Of a DNA stretch of 15,357 nucleotides, positions 7,187 through 13,799 are shown one piece after another (position 1 is the stretch's first letter; every line of letters begins with the position of its first letter). Under the pieces are notes generated by a model, which did no database searches, had not been told where the DNA came from, and saw nothing but the letters and a program-made list of their open reading frames with translations. The translations under genes and the position numbers were made by a program. The DNA is from Synergistaceae bacterium UBA5827 (GTDB taxonomy: Bacteria > Synergistota > Synergistia > Synergistales > 79-D21). The stretch spans positions 29,226-44,582 of the forward strand of contig DJHE01000001.1 in NCBI GenBank assembly GCA_002432945.1, written 5' to 3'.

Positions 7187-7788
7187 CGGAATTCCTCCAG
7201 TGATACCAGGATCTCCTGGAAGACTTTTTCAGGTCCGGCTTCTCCATCAATAACGATGAATCGGCTCGGTTCCCTTGAGGAAAGGATGCGATAACCATCA
7301 CGTACACGCTCCAGAAAACGAGCCCCTTCCCGTTCATAACGGTCAAGCCCCGGCCTGTCGGAAATGCGTTTCATGGCCGTTTCGACGGAGACATCGATCA
7401 GGATGGTTTTCACCGGCGTGAGGTGTTCCACAAGGGCAATCGCTCTTTCAACCTGGGCGAGGGGGAGTTCCCTTCCCCATGCCTGGTAAGCAAGCGTCGA
7501 GTCGTCGTACCGTTCGCACAACACATGGATACCGGAAAAAATTGCCGGTTCTATAACTTTTTTCACATGTTCGAAACGATCGGCAAGAAAAAGGAAAACT
7601 TCAGTCCATGGGTGGTCGAGTTCTTTTGAAAGGAGCATTTCGCGCAAGCACGCAGAACCGGGCCATCCGCCCGGTTCTCGAGTCCACACGACTTTTTCCT
7701 CACCGTATCTTTTAGAAAGGAAATCCCTCAATAAACGGGCTTGTGTCGATTTGCCGCAACCATCGATCCCTTCAAGGGTTAGAAACAA
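7183..7788 (-). CDS. tmk: Thymidylate kinase
   Basis: Phosphorylates dTMP to dTDP with ATP, the step that feeds dTTP to replication. From the chosen start the protein is 201 residues, normal for bacterial Tmk. It opens MFLTLEGIDGCGKST with the P-loop GIDGCGKST (7-15), then TREPGG and ADRFEHV (the DR-[YFH] motif). The LID segment SDRPGLDRYE lies around residues 143-152. I chose the TTG at 7786-7788 because it gives the family's usual N-terminus and lies 6 bases after AGGTG. A GTG three codons upstream (7795-7797) overlaps that partial SD. Either is possible and adds only three residues. The gene follows mlaD by 20 bases and overlaps holB by four. Confidence 0.95.
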   Translation of the reverse strand: MFLTLEGIDGCGKSTQARLLRDFLSKRYGEEKVVWTREPGGWPGSACLREMLLSKELDHPWTEVFLFLADRFEHVKKVIEPAIFSGIHVLCERYDDSTLAYQAWGRELPLAQVERAIALVEHLTPVKTILIDVSVETAMKRISDRPGLDRYEREGARFLERVRDGYRILSSREPSRFIVIDGEAGPEKVFQEILVSLEEFR

Positions 7789-7808
7789 AAGATACACCTA
7801 CCGATCCA

Positions 7809-9173
7809 TTAAAACTGGTAGAAAAGGCCAAATGAATCCCTCGGCGAGTTCCTTCCGGGTTCCAGCCTCTCGTAAAAAAGCCCCCATTGCTTGTTAAAAT
7901 GCCACTTGCCTTTCGCTGCCCAGCTTCCTCCCTGGTCATCCCACCACTCTGCAGAGAAGGAAAACGGGAAAGCTGTAGAACGGAGGTCGATCATCGCTCC
8001 GGCTCCGACATCACCGCGGACAAGCCCCCCCCATATCCTTCCCCATGCGGTTTGGTAGGCCACGGAAACCGTTCCGCCCCCGCCGTTCCCCAGGTCGCTT
8101 GCCCCAACGAAGAATCCCCATGGCGAACCCTCTTTTCCCACCAGGAGCGAGAAATCCATCAGCGACTCCGCTTCCTCTACCCCAGCGGATGTACGGTGAT
8201 GGATCGCGAGCTCTCCAGAGGGTTGGATGGCTTCAATCGTCGAGATGATCTTCTCCGCACTGTTGATCGCCTTTCTCAGGTTTTTGGCTGTCGTTGGAGA
8301 ATTCGGGTCACCGGATAAGTCTTCGAATGTTCCGGCAAGGCTTTTCGAAAGGCTTTCCAATCCGCTCGCTGCATTCTTGATGTTCCTGACCGCTTCCCGC
8401 AACTCGGCCCCGGACATTTCATCCGCATCAAACTGGGAGAAGGCCTTGTCAAGCCTTACAAGCAGCGAACGAAGGGATGATAGCGAATCCCGGATGTCCT
8501 GCTCGTTATTGAGAACGACCCGGTCGAGGTTTCGAGTCAGCGCGGTCAGGCTTTCGGAAAAACTTTTGACCTGTTTCCGTGCCTGGCGGGTGAGCTCTCC
8601 TATTTCCGCACCGGCGGACCCCATGCTCCGCATGGCAAGGCGACCGTCTTCAACGAGTCCCGGCAAGTCATCAAGGGCTTTTGCCAACCTTGCCTTTCTT
8701 TCGGGTTCTCCAAAAAGTTCGTTGAAGTGGGCAAATGTAGCTTTCAGTGCCTTGAGATTGTCCCGAAGTTCTTCGAGGATAGTGTCAAAATCGGGCGGAA
8801 TCTCTCCGTAGAGCCTCTCGCCGGTGGAAATGAAATCGGAGCTTGACCCTCGCTCGATCCGGAGCAAAGGTTTGCCTAAAAGGCCCCCCGTTCCAATGAA
8901 AATGCGGCTGTCTTTCGGGATCCGGGCCGACGGATCGAGGATCACCGTGACGATGACTCCCTCCGGTACAAGGTGCAGTGAACGAACGGCGCCGGATTCG
9001 AGCCCGGAAACGTATGCAGGAGCTCCTTCTTCAAGTCCCATTACATCCGGGAAAAGGATCTCGAACGTGTTTCCGCTATGCCTCAACAAGGCACCTCCGG
9101 TTATGAAGACAATGCCTCCAAGGGCCACAAGGGCAATAAAGACGGCAAGGCCGACCTTGAATTCCCGGTTCAT
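7809..9173 (-). CDS. mlaD: MlaD-like MCE protein with helical stalk and C-terminal beta domain
   Basis: Substrate-binding MCE protein of the Mla phospholipid transporter; the protein is 454 residues, against about 180 for E. coli MlaD. Domains in order: a transmembrane helix at about 6-30; one MCE domain at about 35-120 with PDVMGLEEGAPAYVSGLESG; a long helical, coiled-coil-prone stalk at about 130-315 rich in Leu, Ser, Lys and Glu; and from about 338 to the end alternating aromatic strands separated by Gly/Asn/Asp turns, ending DSFGLFYQF. A final aromatic strand with terminal Phe is typical of outer-membrane barrel proteins. The predicted topology is inner-membrane anchor, periplasmic stalk and outer-membrane beta domain. 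I chose ATG at 9171-9173, which overlaps the mlaF stop as ATGA; an in-frame GTG two codons upstream is possible. It lies directly after mlaE and mlaF. Confidence 0.9.
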   Translation of the reverse strand: MNREFKVGLAVFIALVALGGIVFITGGALLRHSGNTFEILFPDVMGLEEGAPAYVSGLESGAVRSLHLVPEGVIVTVILDPSARIPKDSRIFIGTGGLLGKPLLRIERGSSSDFISTGERLYGEIPPDFDTILEELRDNLKALKATFAHFNELFGEPERKARLAKALDDLPGLVEDGRLAMRSMGSAGAEIGELTRQARKQVKSFSESLTALTRNLDRVVLNNEQDIRDSLSSLRSLLVRLDKAFSQFDADEMSGAELREAVRNIKNAASGLESLSKSLAGTFEDLSGDPNSPTTAKNLRKAINSAEKIISTIEAIQPSGELAIHHRTSAGVEEAESLMDFSLLVGKEGSPWGFFVGASDLGNGGGGTVSVAYQTAWGRIWGGLVRGDVGAGAMIDLRSTAFPFSFSAEWWDDQGGSWAAKGKWHFNKQWGLFYERLEPGRNSPRDSFGLFYQF

Positions 9174-9943
9174 GGACACACCGTCCTTCCTTCACGAACA
9201 GGCCGAAGCCCGTCAGCAAAACTCTTCACGTTTTCGTCGGGGGTGACTTTCCATTCCGCTGGCGTTCCTCTCCAGGATATACGGCCCTCGTCAATAAGAA
9301 GGATGGTGTCTGAAATGCCGACTGCTGTGACGAGGTCGTGAGTAACCGCAAGGATTCCAATCTCGAGTCGGTTTCCTATTCCATAGACAAGCCGGTCGAT
9401 ATGCCTGGCTGTCTGGGGATCCAGTCCCGTTGTAGGCTCGTCGAGAAGGAGTATTTCGGGTTCATGGACAAGGGCCCTGGCAATTGCAATCCTTTTTCTC
9501 ATGCCGCCGGAAAGTTCCGCAGGCATAAGGGACTCTGTCCCCGGAAGTTCGACTTGGTCAAGAACGGCTGCGACACGATCGCGAATCTGTTTCTCGTCTG
9601 ACAATCCAAGGCAGTAACGCAACGGGAAGGCCACATTCTCACCGACGTCAAGGGAGTCAAAAAGGGCACCCCCCTGGAACACGATTCCAATCCTCTTCTT
9701 CAGGTCTATGATCGAATCGTCCTCCTCCGATGCTGCAAGGTCCTTGTCGAAAAGCGTTATCCTGCCCTGGTCAGGGGAAATAAGGCCAACGACCATTCGA
9801 AGGACCGTGGTTTTTCCGCAACCCGACGGGCCCATAAGGGAAAGAATCTCCCCCGTGGAAAGGGTAAGATCGATCCCACGCAGGACGGCGTTGCTCCCAA
9901 AGGTTTTTTCTATTGCCTCGACCTTTAGTACTTGGCGATTCAC
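9170..9943 (-). CDS. mlaF: MlaF-like ABC transporter ATPase
   Basis: Cytoplasmic ATPase that would power the MlaE permease. All ABC motifs are complete over 257 residues: Walker A GPSGCGKTT (38-46), Q-loop VFQGGALFD with Gln90, signature LSGGM (144-148), Walker B ILLLDEP (164-170), D-loop TTGLDP and switch VTHD with His202. The motif VFQGGALFDSL and placement between mlaE and mlaD assign it to the MlaF/MCE ATPases rather than generic importers. The GTG start overlaps the mlaE stop as GTGA, with GGAGG six bases upstream. A short C-terminal extension of some 20 residues after the core (DENVKSFADGLRPV) may contact a partner; in E. coli the MlaF tail contacts MlaB, but no mlaB is present here. 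Confidence 0.95.
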   Translation of the reverse strand: MNRQVLKVEAIEKTFGSNAVLRGIDLTLSTGEILSLMGPSGCGKTTVLRMVVGLISPDQGRITLFDKDLAASEEDDSIIDLKKRIGIVFQGGALFDSLDVGENVAFPLRYCLGLSDEKQIRDRVAAVLDQVELPGTESLMPAELSGGMRKRIAIARALVHEPEILLLDEPTTGLDPQTARHIDRLVYGIGNRLEIGILAVTHDLVTAVGISDTILLIDEGRISWRGTPAEWKVTPDENVKSFADGLRPVREGRTVCP

Positions 9944-10716
9944 CGGGCTCCTCCGAAAAGAAGAGTTGACAGAATGTAGTTAAAGGTCAATATCAGCATG
10001 TTGCTCCAGACGACTGCACGGGTGGTGGCCTCCCCGACCCCTATGGCCCCGTTTCGGGCACGGAATCCCTCTGCGCAGGCCGTCGTGGAAATGATGATTC
10101 CGAAAACCGCCGCCTTCAAAATCCCTCCTAAAATGTCGGAGGGTTCCAGGAGGGCTTCGAGAGATTTCAGGAAAACCGTACCATGGATACCGCGGGTTAC
10201 AACAAACAAGTACCCGCCACCAATTCCTATAACAAATGAGTAGATCGTCAATATCGGTAGCATGACAAAACTGGCAAACAACCGTGGGGAACCGACAAAG
10301 GCAACATCGTCAAGGCCGAAGGCACGGAGCGCATCGAGCTGCTCCGTTATGCGCATCGAACTGATTTCGGCAGCCATTGCGGCACCCACGCGCCCCGTCA
10401 CGACAAGTCCTGTAAGGACGGGAGACATTTCCCTGACCATGCTTAGACCTATCACCCCGCCGATGTAATTTGTTGCGCCGAACCGCACGAACTGGTCAAT
10501 GGTTTGGACGGCCATGACCATTCCAGTGAAAGCGCTCGTGATTGAAACGACGAGAATTGAACTGACACCGACGCGCTCTAGTTGCTTTGATAACTCTACC
10601 CGGCTCCAAGTGCCGCGGAAGACCCCGCGTGTGGATTTCAGCAGGAAGATGGAAAAAAAACCGAGCGATTCGAGAAAAAGTATCGATATCCTGCCGATCC
10701 AGCGAATTGCATCCAT
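9940..10716 (-). CDS. mlaE: MlaE-like ABC transporter permease
   Basis: Inner-membrane permease of the MlaE/YrbE family; a homodimer of it forms the lipid path beneath the MCE ring. Its 258 residues match the family. An N-terminal amphipathic segment (DAIRWIGRISILFLESLGFF) precedes the hydrophobic helices, and conserved parts are readable: ITSAFTGMVMAVQ, VREMSPVLTGLVVTGRVGAA with the EMSP motif, AAEISSMRITEQLDALRAFG, and ACAEGFRARNGAIGVGEATT near the C-terminus. The ATG start is 6 bases after the stop of the upstream S55 gene, with GAGAGG eleven bases before it. Mla permeases in Proteobacteria work in retrograde phospholipid transport; the direction in this lineage cannot be read from sequence. 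Confidence 0.95.
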   Translation of the reverse strand: MDAIRWIGRISILFLESLGFFSIFLLKSTRGVFRGTWSRVELSKQLERVGVSSILVVSITSAFTGMVMAVQTIDQFVRFGATNYIGGVIGLSMVREMSPVLTGLVVTGRVGAAMAAEISSMRITEQLDALRAFGLDDVAFVGSPRLFASFVMLPILTIYSFVIGIGGGYLFVVTRGIHGTVFLKSLEALLEPSDILGGILKAAVFGIIISTTACAEGFRARNGAIGVGEATTRAVVWSNMLILTFNYILSTLLFGGAR

Positions 10717-10722
10717 GGGAGG

Positions 10723-12567
10723 TTATTCCTCTCCCTGCCGTCCCGTGATGGTTATCTCTCGGCGCTGGAGCCCGTCCACGTAATAATTAGAGTTGAAAAT
10801 TTTCATTGAACCCTCTTTTATTTTTTTCTCCGTGATCGCACTTAAAAGTTCTGGTTCGTCTTCAAGTAGTTCCTCGGCTTCGTCCTCGAGGTTTGGTGTT
10901 TTGCGAGCAGGAGGTTTCGGACCTCCCGCGCCAAGGATTTCAACAACAACCTGGTTATTGGTTTCCCTCACTGAAAGTTCCTTCAACAGGGTCGGGAAAT
11001 CTCGTATCGTTGTCTTTCCTTCCAGAATTGAACTCTGCTCGGGTTCGTTGATTCCACCCCCGCGAACGATGATACTGCACCTGCCGGAAACGTCATCCGG
11101 TACAACGAGTTCGAAGGTTTTTGTAAAAGGTTCCTTCCTGTAAGGGCGTAGTGTGACAACTACGTTCACTTTGTCTCCCTGTCGAAACTTTCGCTTCTCA
11201 AGCTTTAAATCCTCTATCAGGAGGATTCGGGGTTTTGAAGTCATCTCTACGTCCAAGCGGAATCCAAGCGGGGCGATTTCCGTGAAGGGGTTCAGCGAAA
11301 TGATTTCTGAAAGCTCCTTGAACTCTTTCAATGTTTCCTTCGTCAGGTCTTTTTCCGAGAAAAAAAGGTTACTACGGCTCCACCCGCCCGAAAGGTTGGG
11401 CCCGGTTACGGTCATATCCACCTTGGCCGTTCCTGCCCCCATCTGGCCCCATAGGCTATCGAGAAGACCGGTCAATGCTTCTGGGGCGAGCTTGGAGAGG
11501 AGAAACGGTTCCAGGGCGACGTGGAACCTCTTCAATGCTTTACTTTTATTGTCGACGTCATCAAAGTTAACCGTAAAGTCGAAGGACGGCGGGTAGGCAT
11601 TGAGTTTTCCGCCAATCGCCTGCGGCCTGTCCTGGGTGACGGTTCCAATGATGCTTAACGGCGTCCCAAGCTTGAAAGGGGATTCGACGCTGGGTATCAC
11701 CTCATGGACCCAGGCCCGGGTAAGTGGGTATGCAACCGCACCCTTGTTGATGAAGGGGTGGGCAAACGCAATAAAACGCCCGTCCCTGGAAACGGCAGTA
11801 AGGGTTCCCGTGGCCCCTATGTTGACATCTCCCCAGGCAAGCAGGACTCCCACAGCTTCTCCCGGTTTCATACCCCGGACCTTTTCAGTCGGGGGCACAT
11901 TGTCTGCGGCGCTCCCCCCCATAGATAGGACACGCAGATCAAGCTCCCCGGAGAGGTCGGAAACGGACCTTTGGCTCATGCCGTCGGCAAAAAGAGTGTA
12001 GAGTGGAACCTGGTCAGCTGAAGGCACATCGTCCGACGCGGCATCTCCCGAAATGATGTCGCTGGACGGGACGTCACCCGAGACGATGTCCGGGGAAAGA
12101 ATGACCGGTAAAGGGAGTGGAGGCTTGTAGAACGGCGGGGCGACGTCTTTCCAGTTGAATATGGAGGCCATGTCCTCGAGAGGCGTAACAAGCCCGAGCC
12201 TGTGGTCGCTGAAATTCCACCCATAACCGATTGCCCCGACGAGTTTTCCACTGATGAAAACGGGACTTCCGCTCATTCCTGCTGCAATGCCGCCCGTTTT
12301 TTCAATTAGCGGCCCCTCCGCACGAATCAGGATCAAGTGTCGTGGGGTCCCCTTTTTGGGGAGGACACTTACGATGGTTACTGGGAAGGTCTCAACGGCC
12401 TGTCCCTTCAAGACGGTGTGGGCTTCTCCACGCATGCCGGGCTTGATTTCGCTCACTTTCATCGTCGGCATCTCCGGCGAGAAGTCGGACCCGAGAGCAA
12501 AAAAAGGAAAAACAGCTAGAAGGAGACAGGATACTAGCACCGCTACAAGGCAATTGGGTGTTTTCAT
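10723..12567 (-). CDS. Secreted SpoIVB-type (S55-like) serine peptidase domain protein
   Basis: A 614-residue exported protein. The N-terminus is a signal peptide (CLVAVLVSCLLLAVFPFFALG, residues 6-26) with likely cleavage after ALG. Residues 36-135 resemble proteins annotated as SpoIVB peptidase S55 domain: EIKPGMRGEAHTVLKG, EKTGGIAAGMSGSPV with Ser99/Ser101, then VGAIGYGW and a LVTPLEDM close. A Pro/Ser/Asp linker with a ten-residue repeat follows (158-185). A second conserved block at 252-300 reads GATGTLTAVSRDGRFIAFAH with His270, then PLTRAWVHEVIPS. The C-terminal half (about 300-560) looks beta-rich and the end is acidic then basic. Peptidase activity is an inference from the Ser and His motifs, and I cannot place the third catalytic residue. 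ATG start with GGAG eight bases upstream. It lies 19 bases after prfB and 6 before mlaE, hinting at an envelope role with Mla. Confidence 0.85.
   Translation of the reverse strand: MKTPNCLVAVLVSCLLLAVFPFFALGSDFSPEMPTMKVSEIKPGMRGEAHTVLKGQAVETFPVTIVSVLPKKGTPRHLILIRAEGPLIEKTGGIAAGMSGSPVFISGKLVGAIGYGWNFSDHRLGLVTPLEDMASIFNWKDVAPPFYKPPLPLPVILSPDIVSGDVPSSDIISGDAASDDVPSADQVPLYTLFADGMSQRSVSDLSGELDLRVLSMGGSAADNVPPTEKVRGMKPGEAVGVLLAWGDVNIGATGTLTAVSRDGRFIAFAHPFINKGAVAYPLTRAWVHEVIPSVESPFKLGTPLSIIGTVTQDRPQAIGGKLNAYPPSFDFTVNFDDVDNKSKALKRFHVALEPFLLSKLAPEALTGLLDSLWGQMGAGTAKVDMTVTGPNLSGGWSRSNLFFSEKDLTKETLKEFKELSEIISLNPFTEIAPLGFRLDVEMTSKPRILLIEDLKLEKRKFRQGDKVNVVVTLRPYRKEPFTKTFELVVPDDVSGRCSIIVRGGGINEPEQSSILEGKTTIRDFPTLLKELSVRETNNQVVVEILGAGGPKPPARKTPNLEDEAEELLEDEPELLSAITEKKIKEGSMKIFNSNYYVDGLQRREITITGRQGEE
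12013..12096 (-). repeat. Ten-residue imperfect repeat in S55-protein linker
   Basis: Codons for residues 158-185 encode two adjoining copies of a ten-residue unit, D-I-V-S-G-D-V-P-S-S then D-I-I-S-G-D-A-A-S-D, followed by a partial third (DVPSAD). The codons differ between copies, so it is an old repeat kept at protein level rather than a recent DNA slip. It sits in a Pro/Ser/Asp-rich linker between the two conserved blocks. Confidence 0.6.
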
Positions 12568-12586
12568 TTCATCGTCTCCAATCTCT

Positions 12587-13703
12587 TCAGGGACGGCTAG
12601 TCTTGCCTGCTCTCCTGTAGTTCAGGGTCGCCATGAGGAAGTCGTCAATTTCTCCGTCAAGTACCGCTTGGACATTACCTGTTTCACACCCGGTGCGATG
12701 GTCTTTCACCAAAGTATAAGGATGAAGGACATAGGAGCGGATCTGGCTTCCCCACCCGATTTCTTTTTTTTCGCCTTTCAAGACGTCCAATTGTTCCTGT
12801 CTCTCCTTCAAGACCTTCTCGAAGAGGCGGGCCCTCAGCACCTGCATGGCAACCTGTCTGTTCATGTGCTGCGAACGCTCGGTCTGGCAGCCGACGACAA
12901 TACCGGTCGGGAGGTGTTTGATACGGACCGCCGAATCGGTCATGTTGACATACTGGCCACCGGCTCCGCTGGCGCGACATGTCTGAAGCTCAAGATCTTC
13001 TGGGCGTATATCGATCTCTACACTATCCGGCAATTCCGGAGCCACCTCTACCGAGGCGAAGCTCGTGTGTCGCCTTTTAGCGGCATCGAAGGGGGAAATC
13101 CTGACCAACCTGTGGACTCCCTGTTCCCCGGAAAGGAAACCATAGGCATAAGGACCCTTGATCATGAAGGTCACGCTCTTGATCCCGGCTTCGTCATCCT
13201 GGAGAAGGTCGAAAATACGGGATTCCATTCCGTGTGCTTCGGCCCACCTGAGGTAAAGCCTGAAAATCATCTCCGCCCAATCCTGGGAATCGAGCCCCCC
13301 CGCTCCCGGGTGAATCGAGAGAATAGCGTTTGAGTCATCATACTCTTGCCCCATCAGGAGAATGATCTGGTCGTTCTTGATCGACTTTTTCAATGCACTG
13401 GCGCGTGCATGGAATTCTGATAGAAGTTCGGGATCCTCGCTCTCACCGAGAATTTCGACAAGAGCCTCTAGTTCTCCCATCTCCGAGTGGATGCGGTTCC
13501 AAAGATCAATCCTCGAACTCGCCTGGGAAAGTTCCCGGAGGATTTCCTGTGAGTTCGGCCTGGTCCAGAAATCGGCGACCAGCGTCTGCTCTGTCAATTC
13601 CTTCGAGCGCTTTTCTAGGGATGAGGGGTCAAAGGCTGTCCTGGAACTCGCGTGCGAGCGAGGTCAGTTCCTCCATAACCGTGCGAGTAGGTAAAAGTGC
13701 CAT
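12587..13703 (-). CDS. prfB: Peptide chain release factor 2 (programmed +1 frameshift)
   Basis: RF2 ends translation at UAA and UGA. The reading frame is split: ATG at 13701-13703 (GGAGG seven bases upstream, 13711-13715) reads 24 codons to an in-frame TGA at 13629-13631. The rest lies in the +1 frame from GAC at 13628-13630 to TGA at 12587-12589. The join is CTT TGA C, the classic RF2 autoregulatory shift site, so this is not a broken gene. The full product is 371 residues. The stop-recognition tripeptide SPF falls at about 203-205 and the catalytic GGQ at about 248-250 (RASGAGGQYVN), very close to the E. coli positions. It appears to be first in the minus-strand operon and is divergent from birA. 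Confidence 0.97.
13628..13643 (-). promoter_or_regulatory. prfB +1 programmed frameshift site
   Basis: Read on the minus strand the site is CTT TGA C (13628-13634), with TGA in the zero frame after 24 codons. When RF2 is scarce the ribosome pauses at UGA and slips one base forward into the main frame. The usual upstream SD-like stimulator is weak here: only AGGA, four bases before CTT, instead of the longer AGGGGG three bases before it in E. coli. Confidence 0.93.
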
Positions 13704-13736
13704 GGCATAGCCTCCAAGAAATGCTAGAAATCCGGT

Positions 13737-13765
13737 GATTGTCCGGTATTGAAAAAGATTATAAC
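13737..13765 (+). promoter_or_regulatory. Candidate birA promoter
   Basis: TATAAC at 13760-13765 matches the -10 consensus at five of six positions and lies about 35 bases before the chosen GTG. The -35 is poor: GATTGT (13737-13742) at 17-base spacing, or TTGTCC (13739-13744) at 15. The -10 overlaps the prfB -10 on the other strand by four bases. Confidence 0.45.
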
Positions 13766-13766
13766 A
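13758..13766 (-). promoter_or_regulatory. Extended -10 promoter of prfB and the downstream operon
   Basis: On the minus strand TGT-TATAAT is a perfect extended -10 (TGn plus consensus TATAAT). No good -35 is found 16-18 bases upstream (TTCGGT at 17), which extended -10 promoters can tolerate. Predicted start is near 13751, giving a leader of about 48 bases before the prfB ATG. Confidence 0.65.
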
Positions 13767-13774
13767 TCGTGTTA
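13762..13774. promoter_or_regulatory. Dyad TAACA-TCG-TGTTA over the divergent promoters
   Basis: A perfect 5-bp inverted repeat around a 3-base centre covers most of the birA -10 and the TG motif and part of the -10 of prfB. It is a possible operator for a repressor controlling both genes. It is not the long-spaced biotin operator known for BirA, and a chance match is possible. Confidence 0.3.
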
Positions 13775-13799
13775 CCGCAGACCGAAGAGGGGTGACCCC

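Noticed and set aside
12254..13333. Long plus-strand open frame (359 codons) opposite prfB and the S55 gene
   Set aside because: It is the antisense shadow of two well-identified genes; its translation shows no recognisable family and it has no SD.
13629..13631. Reading the TGA in prfB as a pseudogene mutation
   Set aside because: It is exactly the CTT TGA C frameshift element and the rest of RF2 is intact.
13749..13799. Longer birA starting at TTG 13749
   Set aside because: It lies within the promoter, lacks an SD, and adds residues unlike the family; GTG 13800 has a strong SD.
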